DNA of 64,000 nucleotides from Mycolicibacterium neoaurum VKM Ac-1815D (GCF_000317305.3 NC_023036.2:4526001-4590000), one strand, 5' to 3'. Positions 17,084 through 26,061 are shown, counted from the first letter of the stretch. Program-made: numbers and translations. Notes: generated by a model from the letters alone, not told the origin.

Positions 17084-17916
17084 CGGATAGTCGTCTCCAC
17101 TCCCGCTCCACACGAGTGATGATGCTGGGACGCCGTTGGACCGCCGCCACCCTGACGACAATCCACCCGAGGCCGGCGATGTAGTCGTCTCGCTCGATGT
17201 CGTAGGCGAGTGCCTCCGCGTGCTGCACACCGTCGTACTCGACGGCCAGCTTGTGGTCCTCCCACCCCATGTCCAGGTAGTACTTGGGATATCCGGCTGG
17301 ATCGAGGACCGGAATCTGCGTGCGCGGCTGCGGAAAACCGTCCTCGATCAGCATCAGGCGCAGCCGCGTCTCCTTGGGAGACTGAGCACCGCCGTCGGCC
17401 AGCTCAAGCACCCGCTCGAGTTGCCGCAGTCCCCTGGTGTGACGATGCCGATCGGCTAATGCTCGTACATCAGCGGGCGCCAGATCGGTAGCCCGAATTA
17501 ACGCATCCAGGCGTGCGACAGCCTCGCCGATTCGGCCGCGTCGACCGAGATCGAATGCGGTGCGGTGGGCCGTGGTGACCGTCATGCCGTCGAGCACCAG
17601 CACCTCGCCGTCGAGCAGCAGATCGTGGCGGGTGATGACATGCCGCGGTGCACGGGCGTTCGGCCAGATCAGCTCGATCGGCGCATCATCGGCAACCCAT
17701 TCGGCGCCATGGAGTGCTGATGCTGGCGCACCCGCGATCACCGCTTGACGCCCGGACCACAACCACGCCGCCATGGTGCGCTGTCGCAGGGTGAGCGCGG
17801 CGCGCCTGCCCGCATACACGTCAGGCAAAACGGCGCGGTAGTACACGCAGCTCGTGGCGGCTGAGTGTGCCTGCCGCCAAAGCTTCACTACCGATGAAGA
17901 CCTCCGAGATGTCCAT
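17067..17916 (-). pseudogene. Frameshifted DUF559 (Vsr-like) endonuclease-fold gene
   Basis: The C-terminal ~265 residues are open from about 17850 to 17067 and end in a PD-(D/E)xK-like DUF559 core: YLDMGWEDHKLAVEYDGVQH followed by ERDDYIAGLGWIVVRV. The true N-terminus, MDISEVFIGSEALAAGTLSR (start at 17916), lies in another frame that stops at 17821. The frames meet at ELR / YYRAVLPDVY near 17840, so a one-base insertion or two-base deletion has broken the gene. Such mycobacterial proteins join an AbiEi-like winged helix to a nuclease fold. Two direct 63-bp repeats flank it. A sequencing error is the alternative. Confidence 0.75.
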
Positions 17917-18004
17917 GACCGGACCGTGCCGACACGGGCCGACAGACATACGGCAGGCGCCCATCGTCCGACGCAACCTGTGAATCAATCCGGCACTGTG
18001 GATA

Positions 18005-18067
18005 CGTTGACTCTGCGCGGATGGCGCGAGAGTGCGAGTGGCCCGCACCCTCACCCCAGAGTCAACG
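18005..18067 (+). repeat. 63-bp palindromic repeat, copy B
   Basis: Second copy of the element at 17021-17083, same orientation and length, with arms CGTTGACTCTGCG and CCAGAGTCAACG. It lies upstream of the DUF559 gene and downstream of the Bax-inhibitor gene, so the pair brackets about 0.9 kb holding only the DUF559 pseudogene. Confidence 0.8.
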
Positions 18068-18084
18068 GAGAAAAGGGCAACGAA

Positions 18085-18112
18085 AAAGGGCGCCCCGCGC
18101 GGGACGCCCTTT
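18085..18112 (-). terminator. Intrinsic terminator of the Bax-inhibitor gene
   Basis: On the minus strand AAAGGGCG pairs with CGCCCTTT around a GC-rich loop, and the stem is followed by further T residues (CGCCCTTTTT). It lies 15 bases beyond the stop. This is one of the few classical hairpin-plus-U-tract terminators in the window. Confidence 0.75.
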
Positions 18113-18126
18113 CTCTGGCCGAACTG

Positions 18127-18981
18127 CTAGTCGTTGTTGAAGTAACTGAGCAGACGCAGGATCTCCAGGTACAGCCACACCAGGGTGACCATCAGGCCCA
18201 GGGCGACGCCCCATGCGGCCTTCTCCGGAGCACCGGCGCGGATCATCTGGTCGGCCGCGTCGAAGTCGATCAGGAAGCTGAACGCCGCCAGCGCGATGCA
18301 CAGCAGCGAGAATCCGATCGCGATGGCGCCACCGTCGCGCAGGCCCATGCCCGCACCGCCGCCGACACCGAACAGGCCGAGCACCAGGTTCACCAGCATC
18401 AGCGCGACCACACCGAACAGGCCGGCGACGATCATGCGGGTGAACTTCGGGGTGACGCGGATGGCGCCGGTCTTGTAGACCACGAGCATGCCGAAGAACA
18501 CGCCGAGCGTGCCGACGATCGCTTGGGCGATCATGCCGACGCCGCCGACCGAGGCCAGGTTGGCGATGATGAACGACACCGCGCCGAGGAACAGACCTTC
18601 CAGCGCCGCGTAGCTCAGCACGATGGCCGGGTTGTCCTGCTTACGCCCGAACGTCGCGATGAGCACCAGCGCAAGGCCGCCGAGCGCGCCCACCAAGGTG
18701 AACGGCGTGGCCAGGCTGAGGTTGGTGCTGACCAGGTAGTACGAGACGACCGCCACCGCTGTCAGGATCGCCAGGCTGATGCCAGTCTTGGTGACGACGT
18801 CGTCGATGGTCATGGGCCGGGAGACACCGGCCTGCTGCTGATCGGGGTATTGGGTTGCGGCATAAGGGTCCGCATGTACCTGCTGGGCACCGAAGCTTGC
18901 GGCTCCGGTACCGAATTGCGCGTATCCGCCCTGCTGCCCCTTGGGCAGGGATCGGAATACCGGGTTGCTGCTTTCGCGCAC
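18127..18981 (-). CDS. Bax inhibitor-1/YccA family membrane protein
   Basis: A 284-aa protein with a ~60-residue Gln-, Gly- and Ala-rich cytoplasmic N-terminus followed by seven membrane segments. The C-terminal end (VALGLMVTLVWLYLEILRLLSYFNND) contains the LYLEILRLL pattern typical of the family. Bacterial members such as YccA modulate FtsH or conduct calcium; the mycobacterial function is untested. The GTG start follows AAGGAGAGGACC. The position corresponds to Rv1072, between the thiolase and echA9 in M. tuberculosis order. Confidence 0.92.
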   Translation of the reverse strand: MRESSNPVFRSLPKGQQGGYAQFGTGAASFGAQQVHADPYAATQYPDQQQAGVSRPMTIDDVVTKTGISLAILTAVAVVSYYLVSTNLSLATPFTLVGALGGLALVLIATFGRKQDNPAIVLSYAALEGLFLGAVSFIIANLASVGGVGMIAQAIVGTLGVFFGMLVVYKTGAIRVTPKFTRMIVAGLFGVVALMLVNLVLGLFGVGGGAGMGLRDGGAIAIGFSLLCIALAAFSFLIDFDAADQMIRAGAPEKAAWGVALGLMVTLVWLYLEILRLLSYFNND

Positions 18982-19044
18982 CGTAGGTCCTCTCCTTCAG
19001 TACTGGTGGTTCGATTGACGAACACACTGTCAACGATCATTGTC

Positions 19045-19088
19045 GGGAACGGGTTCCCGCGATACCCCTGCACTGAGAGCGTTCTCAG
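19045..19088. promoter_or_regulatory. Two operator-like palindromes upstream of echA9
   Basis: GGGAAC-GG-GTTCCC at 19045-19058 and CTGAGAGCGTTCTCAG at 19073-19088 lie between the divergent Bax-inhibitor and echA9 genes. The second differs by one base from the LacI-family pattern TGAGAGCGCTCTCA. Regulation of either gene by such a repressor is inference. Confidence 0.45.
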
Positions 19089-19176
19089 ATACCGGCGGTG
19101 AGCCCATTTCTGGGATAACGCTGTGCAAACCCTACCCGTCGCACATCACGCGCGGACCACGAACTAGATTGCATTC

Positions 19177-20226
19177 GTGGCAGAAAACGAGGACATCCTA
19201 GTAACTGTCCGTAACGGTGTCGGCATCGTGACGTTGAACCGCCCCAAGGCGATCAACTCGCTCAACGCCGTCATGGTCGACGGGCTGCAGCAGGCGCTGA
19301 ACGCCTGGGAAGACGACGATGCGATCACCGCCGTGCTGCTGACCGGCGCCGGCGAGCGCGGCCTGTGCGCCGGTGGCGACGTCGTCGCGCTCTACCACTC
19401 GGCGCGCGGCGACGGCTCGTATGCCCGCAAGTTCTGGTGGGACGAGTACCTGCTCAACGCCCACATCGGCCGCTTCGCCAAGCCGTATGTCGCACTGATG
19501 GACGGCATCGTGATGGGCGGCGGGGTCGGCGTCGCCGCGCACGGCAACGTCCGCGTGGTCACCGAGAATACCAAGATGGGCATGCCCGAGGTCGGCATCG
19601 GTTTCATCCCCGACGTGGGCGGCACCTATCTGCTCTCCCGGGCACCGGGTGCGTTGGGCATGCACGCCGCGCTGACCGGCGCCCCGTTCTCCGGCGCCGA
19701 CGCCATCGCTCTCGGGTTCGCCGACCACTTCGTCCCGCAGGCCAGGCTGGCCGACTTCGCCGAGGCAGTCGTCACCGACGGGCACCAGGATGCGTTGAAC
19801 AGCTACGCCGAGGAGCCACCGGCCAGCGATCTACTGGCCCAACGGGATTGGATCGACACCTGCTACGCGGGTGGCACCGTCGCCGAGATCCTCGGTGATC
19901 TGCGCGGCCATGACGACCCGGCCGCCCACGCGGCCGCCGAGCTGATCGCCACCCGATCCCCCATCGCACTGGCCGTCACGCTGACCGCGGTGCGCCGCGC
20001 GGCCCACCTGCCCACCCTGGAAGAGGTTCTGCACCAGGAATTCCGAGTGTCGGTGGCGTCGATGAAGTCGCACGATTTCGTCGAGGGTATCCGCGCCCAA
20101 CTCGTCGACAAGGATCGCAACCCGCAGTGGTCGCCGGCCACCTTGGATGCCGTCGACGACGCCGCCGTCGACGCCTATTTCGCCTCCGCCGAACCCGATC
20201 TGACATTCCACGAGGAGCAATCATGA
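19177..20226 (+). CDS. echA9: Enoyl-CoA hydratase/isomerase family, 3-hydroxyisobutyryl-CoA hydrolase type
   Basis: A 349-aa crotonase-fold protein, longer than simple hydratases. The oxyanion-hole segments are GLCAGGDVVALY and GIVMGGGVGVAAHG, and MPEVGIGFIPDVGGTYLLSR fits the hydroxyisobutyryl-CoA hydrolase group, where the Glu and Asp act in thioester hydrolysis during valine breakdown. The GTG start gives MAENEDILVTVRNGVG. The stop overlaps the start of echA8. Order and size match Rv1071c (echA9). Annotation as hydrolase is by motif; a hydratase role is possible. Confidence 0.9.
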   Translation: MAENEDILVTVRNGVGIVTLNRPKAINSLNAVMVDGLQQALNAWEDDDAITAVLLTGAGERGLCAGGDVVALYHSARGDGSYARKFWWDEYLLNAHIGRFAKPYVALMDGIVMGGGVGVAAHGNVRVVTENTKMGMPEVGIGFIPDVGGTYLLSRAPGALGMHAALTGAPFSGADAIALGFADHFVPQARLADFAEAVVTDGHQDALNSYAEEPPASDLLAQRDWIDTCYAGGTVAEILGDLRGHDDPAAHAAAELIATRSPIALAVTLTAVRRAAHLPTLEEVLHQEFRVSVASMKSHDFVEGIRAQLVDKDRNPQWSPATLDAVDDAAVDAYFASAEPDLTFHEEQS

Positions 20227-20996
20227 GTTTCGAGACCATCCTGGTGACCCGCGACGGTCGGGTCGGCACCATCACCCTGAACCGCCCCAAGGCGCTCAAC
20301 GCGCTCAACACCCAGGTGATGCACGAGGTCACCACCGCGGCAGCGGAATTCGACAACGACCCGGATATCGGCGCGATCATCCTGACCGGCAGCGAGAAGG
20401 CCTTCGCCGCCGGAGCCGATATCAAGGAAATGGCCGACCTGTCCTTCGCCGACGTGTTCGGCCAGGACTTCTTCGCCCTGTGGGGCACATTCGCGGCCAC
20501 CCGCACCCCGACCATCGCCGCGGTCGCCGGCTACGCGCTCGGCGGCGGCTGCGAACTGGCCATGATGTGTGATCTGCTGATCGCCGCGGACACCGCCAAG
20601 TTCGGCCAACCCGAGATCAAGCTCGGCGTGCTGCCCGGCATGGGCGGCAGCCAGCGATTGACGCGTGCGATCGGCAAGGCCAAGGCGATGGACCTCATCC
20701 TGACCGGGCGCACCATCGACGCCGCCGAAGCCGAGCGCAGCGGTCTGGTGTCCCGTGTGGTCCCCGCCGACACCCTGCTCGACGAGGCCAACGCCACCGC
20801 CGCCACCATCGCCGGGATGTCGCTGTCGGCGGCGCGGATGGCCAAGGAGGCGGTCAACCGCGCCTTCGAGTCGACGCTGACCGAGGGACTGCTCTACGAG
20901 CGCCGGATCTTCCATTCGGCCTTCGCCACCGAAGACCAGAAGGAAGGCATGGCCGCGTTCACCGAGAAGCGCGCGCCGAACTTCACCCATCGCTAA
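20223..20996 (+). CDS. echA8: Enoyl-CoA hydratase
   Basis: A 257-aa crotonase that hydrates trans-2-enoyl-CoA in beta-oxidation. The oxyanion motifs are AFAAGADIKEM and GYALGGGCELAMMCD; the two catalytic Glu are in GGGCELAM and in QPEIKLGVLPGMGGSQRL. The start ATG overlaps the echA9 stop (ATGA), so the frame opening about 96 bases upstream is not used. Together with fadA and echA9 it makes a small fatty or branched-chain acyl-CoA degradation block, as in Rv1070c. Confidence 0.94.
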   Translation: MSFETILVTRDGRVGTITLNRPKALNALNTQVMHEVTTAAAEFDNDPDIGAIILTGSEKAFAAGADIKEMADLSFADVFGQDFFALWGTFAATRTPTIAAVAGYALGGGCELAMMCDLLIAADTAKFGQPEIKLGVLPGMGGSQRLTRAIGKAKAMDLILTGRTIDAAEAERSGLVSRVVPADTLLDEANATAATIAGMSLSAARMAKEAVNRAFESTLTEGLLYERRIFHSAFATEDQKEGMAAFTEKRAPNFTHR

Positions 20997-21005
20997 GGTC
21001 GAGCG

Positions 21006-22691
21006 GTGACCGCCACCGCCGCACCGCCAGCACCCGACGCGCCAGCCAAGCGCGCGTGGTGGATTCGGCACTACACCTTCACCGGTACGGCGGTCGGCCT
21101 GGTCTTCATCTGGCTGTCCCTGACACCGTCGCTGTTACCGCGCGGGCCGTTGTTCCAGGGCCTCGTCAGCGGCGCGGCCGGCGGTATCGGCTACGGGCTC
21201 GGCGTTTTCGGCGTCTGGCTGTTCCGGTACATGCTGTCGCGGGACAGCACGCCGCCGCCACCGAAACGGGCCTGGCTGGTCCTGGTCGTGGTCGGCGTCA
21301 TCGGTCAGAGCGCGGCGATCGTCTACTTCCATGTGTGGCAGGACGACATCCGCGATCTGATGGGGGTACCGCGACTCGACTTCTGGGATCACCCGCTGAC
21401 CGCCGTACTGGCGATCGTCTTCCTGTTCGTCTTCGTCGAACTCGGTCAGCTGATCGGCAAGCTGATCCGTTACCTGGTGCGCCAACTGGAACGCATCGCA
21501 CCGCCCCGGGTGTCCGGTGTGGTGGCGGTGGCACTGGTGCTCGCGCTGACCATCGCGTTGCTCAACGGCATCGTGGTCCGCTTCGCCATGACGACCATCA
21601 ACAGCACATTCGAAAACGTCAACAACGAGGATGATCCCGACAATCCCGCTCCCACATCCACTTTGCGGTCCGGTGGCCCGCAGTCACTGGTCAGTTGGGA
21701 ATCACTGGGACATCAGGGCCGCAATTTCGTCGCAGGCGGCCCGACGGTGGAAGAGCTCACCGCCTTCAACGGTGCGCCCGCCACCGAACCCATCCGCGCC
21801 TACGCCGGGCTGAACTCCGGTGACAACATCAGGGCCGACGCCGCGCTGGCCGCCGAGGAACTGCGTCGCACCGGCGGCCTGGAGCGCTCGGTCATCGCGA
21901 TCGCCACCACCACCGGAACCGGCTGGGTCAACGAAGCCGAGGCATCCTCACTGGAATACATGTACAACGGCGACACCGCGATCGTGTCGATGCAGTACTC
22001 GTTCCTGCCCAGCTGGATCTCCTTCCTCGTCGACCAGGAGAACGCGCTGCAGGCCGGGCAGGCCCTGTTCGAGGCGGTCGACGCGTTGGTGCGCGAGCTT
22101 CCGCAGGCCGAACGCCCCAAGCTGGTGGTGTTCGGCGAAAGCCTGGGTTCATTCGGCGGCGAGGCCCCGTTCCTGGCGCTGAACAATCTCATCGCCCGCA
22201 CCGACGGGGCGCTGTTCAGTGGTCCCACATTCAAGAACACCATCTGGACAACCCTCACCCGCGATCGCGACGAGGGATCCCCCGAGTGGTTGCCGATCTA
22301 CGACCGCGGGGAGAACGTCCGGTTCTCGGCCCGCGCCGAACAGGATCTGCGCAGGCCGGATGCCCCGTGGGGGCAACCCCGTGTGGTCTATCTGCAGCAT
22401 GCGTCGGATCCGATCTCGTGGTGGAACCCGGATCTGCTGTTCGCCAAACCCGATTGGCTCAGGGAGCCGCGCGGTTACGACGTCTCACCCCGGATGGAGT
22501 GGATCCCGGTGGTGACCTTCCTGCAGGTGTCCGCCGATATGGCGGTCGCGGTGGATGTGCCCGACGGCCACGGCCACGTCTACGTGCGCGATGTCGCCAA
22601 TGCGTGGGCGGCGATCCTGCAGCCGCCGGGCTGGACGCCTGCCAAGACCGACAAACTGCGACCGATCCTGCGCTCAGACGAGAACAGCTGA
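21006..22691 (+). CDS. Membrane-bound alpha/beta hydrolase (Rv1069c-like)
   Basis: A 561-aa protein. The first ~200 residues hold five or six membrane segments (LVFIWLSLTPSLLPRG is a family mark). The rest is a cytoplasmic alpha/beta hydrolase domain with the nucleophile motif FGESLGSFGGEAPF and a late His in DGHGHVYVRDVANAW. The PF15420/PF10081 pair describes this architecture. The GTG start is ten bases after echA8, so the three genes are probably one operon. Its order matches Rv1069c. The substrate is unknown; a lipid or envelope ester is a reasonable guess. Confidence 0.87.
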   Translation: MTATAAPPAPDAPAKRAWWIRHYTFTGTAVGLVFIWLSLTPSLLPRGPLFQGLVSGAAGGIGYGLGVFGVWLFRYMLSRDSTPPPPKRAWLVLVVVGVIGQSAAIVYFHVWQDDIRDLMGVPRLDFWDHPLTAVLAIVFLFVFVELGQLIGKLIRYLVRQLERIAPPRVSGVVAVALVLALTIALLNGIVVRFAMTTINSTFENVNNEDDPDNPAPTSTLRSGGPQSLVSWESLGHQGRNFVAGGPTVEELTAFNGAPATEPIRAYAGLNSGDNIRADAALAAEELRRTGGLERSVIAIATTTGTGWVNEAEASSLEYMYNGDTAIVSMQYSFLPSWISFLVDQENALQAGQALFEAVDALVRELPQAERPKLVVFGESLGSFGGEAPFLALNNLIARTDGALFSGPTFKNTIWTTLTRDRDEGSPEWLPIYDRGENVRFSARAEQDLRRPDAPWGQPRVVYLQHASDPISWWNPDLLFAKPDWLREPRGYDVSPRMEWIPVVTFLQVSADMAVAVDVPDGHGHVYVRDVANAWAAILQPPGWTPAKTDKLRPILRSDENS

Positions 22692-23066
22692 CCGCAGTTC
22701 GGTGGGCAGGGCGCGATAGCCACCGATGACGTCGGTGGCCCGGTGCAGACCGAGATCCTGCAACGCCGCGGCGGCCAGGCTGGAGGTGTAGCCCTCCGAG
22801 CACAGCACGATCCATTCCACGTCGTCGTCGACGGCCTCGGGGATGCGGGCCTCGCTGGTCGGGTCGCATCGCCATTCCAAGTGGTTGCGCTCGATGACCA
22901 GGACCTGCGGCGACGCGGCGACCTCGCCCTCCTGCGCCCGCTGCCAACCCGGCCGGATGTCGACCAACAGCGCGCCGCGGCGCAGGGCGGCAGGAACATC
23001 GGCGGCGGGGAGCCGGCGCAACCGGGACCTGGCGGCGGCGAGCACCGCGTCGATACGACTGGGCAT
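22674..23066 (-). CDS. Rhodanese-like sulfurtransferase domain protein (Rv1066-like)
   Basis: A 130-aa single rhodanese domain. LLVDIRPGWQR corresponds to the conserved DIR/W region, and the active-site loop starts at Cys89 in VLCSEGYTSSLAAAAL. The start MPSRIDAV follows the cysteine dioxygenase stop by five bases. The gene overlaps the end of the convergent hydrolase gene by 18 bases. It likely handles the sulfane sulfur or sulfite-side products of cysteine breakdown with its partner, as with Rv1065-Rv1066. Confidence 0.88.
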   Translation of the reverse strand: MPSRIDAVLAAARSRLRRLPAADVPAALRRGALLVDIRPGWQRAQEGEVAASPQVLVIERNHLEWRCDPTSEARIPEAVDDDVEWIVLCSEGYTSSLAAAALQDLGLHRATDVIGGYRALPTELRSAVLV

Positions 23067-23071
23067 GGGTC

Positions 23072-23620
23072 CTATCCCTCCGGGGCGTCGGTCAGTTCGG
23101 TGCGGCTGCGGCGCAGGGTGTTGCGTTCGGTCACCGAGTAGTACGACATCGCGGTCAGCGGCGGCGAGTAGGCGTGCACACTCAGCGTCGGCGCCGCCGG
23201 CACCGCGGCCCCGCCCGCCGACACCGATTCGCGCGCCCACACCACATCGTGCACCCAGCCGAGCGGGAATGCGGCCTGATCACCGGCTTCCAACTGCCGG
23301 TTGCGCAATTCAGTGCCATCCCAACGGGTTTCACGTAGCGCACCGGAGACCACCGTCAGCGCGCCGAGTGATCCACCGTGGTCGTGTAGTTCTGTGGACT
23401 TGTCGGGCACCCAGCTGATCAGCCAGATGTCGAGTTCGTCGTCCCCGTAGAGCCGCCGATACCAACGCTCGTCGATGGGCAGCCGGTCCCTGTCGACCAG
23501 CCGGTCATACCGGCCGGAGAGCACGTCGTCGGCGCACCGGTCGGTGGCGGCGAGCAGGTCGGGAAGGCGCAACCGGGTGGGCGCAGAGACAGCGGGCGGG
23601 GCGAGCAGTGGGGCAACCAT
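23072..23620 (-). CDS. Cysteine dioxygenase family protein (Rv1065-like)
   Basis: A 182-aa cupin. His79 and His81 in STELHDHGGSLGA and His123 in FPLGWVHDVV are the three expected iron ligands, and the spacing is that of type I cysteine dioxygenase, which oxidises cysteine to cysteine sulfinate. SVHAYSPPLTAMSYY near the end is also conserved in bacterial members. It is the upstream gene of a two-gene operon with the rhodanese. The start ATG at 23620 has the purine-rich GGAAGGGACT-like sequence on the other strand only, so the exact start is uncertain by a few codons. Confidence 0.85.
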   Translation of the reverse strand: MVAPLLAPPAVSAPTRLRLPDLLAATDRCADDVLSGRYDRLVDRDRLPIDERWYRRLYGDDELDIWLISWVPDKSTELHDHGGSLGALTVVSGALRETRWDGTELRNRQLEAGDQAAFPLGWVHDVVWARESVSAGGAAVPAAPTLSVHAYSPPLTAMSYYSVTERNTLRRSRTELTDAPEG

Positions 23621-23744
23621 GGGAAGGGACTCCAGAAAAGGGAAAGGGACGGGTCGGCACGCTCAACGAGCGCGACAACAGCCCCGCACACCCACGATCT
23701 GAGCCCTCTCGGTCATGGACGCGAGTGTTGCATAGATTGGCCTC

Positions 23745-24167
23745 ATGCGCCGTTACCCGACCGCTCTGTTCGCCACCGCCGCCGTCGCCCTGCTCGCCGG
23801 GTGCAGCTCGTCGGAACCCGAGCCGACGACCGGCGCGACGACCTCTCAGACCCCGACGAGCGAGTCGCCCCGACTGCCGGCGGAGGCCGCGGTCAGCGGC
23901 GCGGTGCGGGTGTCACCCGATGGGGTGACGACCGTCGTCGATGTTCCGTCCGACGCCACCGAATCCGAGTACGGCCAGGCCTGCCTGGCCGCCAAGCGGT
24001 GGTTCGACGAGCACAAGGATCCGGTGGAGGCGTATCTGAAGACACTGCAGAGCGACGGCGCGGCGGGCCCCGGCAGCTTCAACGCGGCGTGGACGGAGCT
24101 GACCCCGGCCCGCCAGGCCGGGGTGATCATGGCCGCCAACGCCGCGTCGCGCGGTGAGTGCGGCTGA
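23745..24167 (+). CDS. lpqV: Lipoprotein LpqV homolog
   Basis: A 140-aa exported lipoprotein. The signal peptide MRRYPTALFATAAVALLAGC ends in the lipobox LAGC with Cys20 as the acylated residue. A Ser/Thr/Pro-rich linker follows, and then a small domain with two further Cys (GQACLAAKRWF and SRGECG at the end) that may pair. It sits between the Rv1065/Rv1066-like genes and the patatin genes, exactly as lpqV (Rv1064c) does. The function is unknown. Confidence 0.88.
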   Translation: MRRYPTALFATAAVALLAGCSSSEPEPTTGATTSQTPTSESPRLPAEAAVSGAVRVSPDGVTTVVDVPSDATESEYGQACLAAKRWFDEHKDPVEAYLKTLQSDGAAGPGSFNAAWTELTPARQAGVIMAANAASRGECG

Positions 24168-24262
24168 GGTTGTGATCACGGCGAGCAGAACTGCCCGCCG
24201 GCGCGGCATCGTGATCGTCACAGTCCGCGCGATCGACGACTCCGGTGCACCAGAATGGCTGT

Positions 24263-25213
24263 ATGCGGATTGCGCTGGCGCTGGGCAGCGGAGGTGCGCG
24301 CGGGTACGCGCACATCGGGGTCATCAATGAGCTGCAGGAGCGGGGCTACGAGATCGTCGGTGTCGCCGGATCGTCGATGGGGGCACTGGTCGGCGGTCTG
24401 CACGCCGCGGGCAAGCTCGACGAATTCTCGCACTGGGCGAGCTCGCTGACCCAGCGCGCGGTGCTGCGCCTGCTCGACCCGTCCTTGAACTCCCCCGGTG
24501 TGCTGCGCGCGGAGAAGATCCTGGATGCCGTGCGCGATATTCTCGGCGATGTCACCATCGAGGCGCTGCCCATCCCGTACACCTCGGTGGCCACAGACCT
24601 GATCAGCGGAAAGGCGGTCTGGCTGCAGCGCGGCGCGCTCGTCGACGCGATCCGCGCGTCGATCGCGATACCGGGGATCTTCACCCCGCATCTGCTCGAC
24701 GGGCGGCTGCTCGCCGACGGCGGCATCCTCGACCCACTGCCGATGGCGCCGATAGCGGCCGTCAACGCCGACCTGACCATCGCGGTGAGCCTGTCAGGAG
24801 ATGATCCGGCACCGGGGATCAACACCCCGCAGCCACGGGTCACCACCGAGTTCCTCGGCAGGATGTGGCGCAGCACAACGGCACTGCTCGACACCGCCAC
24901 CGCACAGCGGATGATGGACAGCCCGGCCGCCAAATCCGTGCTCGGCCGATTCAGCAGCGCGCTGGACGAGACACCGGAGGAACCCGCCGAGGGTGGGCCC
25001 GCGCTACCGCGGCTGGGCAGCTTCGAGATCATGAACCGCACCATCGATATCGCCCAAGCCGCACTGGCCCGGCACACGCTGGCGACCTACCCGCCGGATC
25101 TGCTGATCGAGGTGCCGCGCACGTCGTGCCGCAGCCTGGAGTATCACCGTGCCGAGGAGGTCATCGAGATCGGCCAGGAGCTCGCGTCGGCCGCCCTCGA
25201 CGCCATGGTCTAG
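24263..25213 (+). CDS. Patatin-like phospholipase (Rv1063c-like)
   Basis: A 316-aa patatin of the bacterial RssA/YchK type. GSGGARGYAHIGV at residues 8-20 is the oxyanion loop, Ser38 in AGSSMGALVGG the nucleophile, and DGGILDPLP holds the Asp of the Ser-Asp dyad. The start MRIALALGSGGARG was taken over an in-frame GTG six codons upstream because the family begins with this strand. Its 3' end overlaps the convergent second patatin gene by 4 bases. Confidence 0.9.
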   Translation: MRIALALGSGGARGYAHIGVINELQERGYEIVGVAGSSMGALVGGLHAAGKLDEFSHWASSLTQRAVLRLLDPSLNSPGVLRAEKILDAVRDILGDVTIEALPIPYTSVATDLISGKAVWLQRGALVDAIRASIAIPGIFTPHLLDGRLLADGGILDPLPMAPIAAVNADLTIAVSLSGDDPAPGINTPQPRVTTEFLGRMWRSTTALLDTATAQRMMDSPAAKSVLGRFSSALDETPEEPAEGGPALPRLGSFEIMNRTIDIAQAALARHTLATYPPDLLIEVPRTSCRSLEYHRAEEVIEIGQELASAALDAMV

Positions 25214-26061
25214 CTGCCGAGGAACTCGCTCAGCGCCGCGGCCACCCGCCGTCCCTGTGCGAATCCGGCGGCCGCCGACGGCACGCGGCAGGCCGGGTCC
25301 AATGGGTTGGGACCGAACGCGGCCAGTGCATCGTCATCGGCGAACACCGCGAACGTCGCACCGCCGAATCCGGCGATCTCGGCGGCCGCCCCGGCACCGA
25401 ACGGCGCGGGGGCGTGTTCGCCGGCAGGCACCAGCACCACAGCTCGGGCGCAGTCCGCCGCCACGGGCATGTGCACGGTGCTGAGCACACCTCCGTCCAT
25501 ATAGCGTGCCGACCCGATGGTCACCGGCGGCCACACCCCCGGTACCGCGCAGCTGGCGGCGACGGCGTCGACCAACGGCACCCCGGAGTCGGCGGTGAAC
25601 ACCGCCGGCTCACCGGTGGCGGTATCGATCGCGGTGATCCGCAGCGCCCGGCCCGGCCAGTCGTGCGAGGGCAGCCGGTGCTCGATGATCGCCCGACGCG
25701 TCGCCTCGGGCACGGTATCGGCGGCCAGCGCAATCTGTCCGATGCGGCGCAGCCGCTCGCCGGTGTCCTGGGTGCCGGTCAGCGCCTGCAGGAAGACCGC
25801 GGTGATCTCCTCGATGCCGACGCCCGGATCCAGCTCGTGGGTGTCAGCGGCGACCTGACGGTCGTACAGCCGGCCGATGGCGGTATCGCTGCCGATCTGC
25901 GCCGCCACCGCCGACCCCGCCGAGGTGCCCACCAGCACGTCGGCGTCCAGCACGGCGGCCGCCGTCCCCGGCGACATATCGGCGATACCGGCCAGCACAC
26001 CGGTCTCCCACGCGATGCCCGCCAGCCCACCGCCGGCGAGCACCAGCGCGAGCCCGGTCAT
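25210..26061 (-). CDS. Patatin-like phospholipase family protein (Rv1062-like)
   Basis: A 283-aa patatin with LALVLAGGGLAGIAWETGVL as the oxyanion loop, Ser47 in VGTSAGSAVA as the nucleophile and DGGVLSTVHMP with the dyad Asp. It differs strongly from the neighbouring patatin and is on the other strand. The ATG overlaps the stop of the upstream oxidoreductase gene (4 bases), so both are read from the same promoter. Lipolytic activity on membrane or storage lipids is inferred from the family. Confidence 0.88.
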   Translation of the reverse strand: MTGLALVLAGGGLAGIAWETGVLAGIADMSPGTAAAVLDADVLVGTSAGSAVAAQIGSDTAIGRLYDRQVAADTHELDPGVGIEEITAVFLQALTGTQDTGERLRRIGQIALAADTVPEATRRAIIEHRLPSHDWPGRALRITAIDTATGEPAVFTADSGVPLVDAVAASCAVPGVWPPVTIGSARYMDGGVLSTVHMPVAADCARAVVLVPAGEHAPAPFGAGAAAEIAGFGGATFAVFADDDALAAFGPNPLDPACRVPSAAAGFAQGRRVAAALSEFLGS

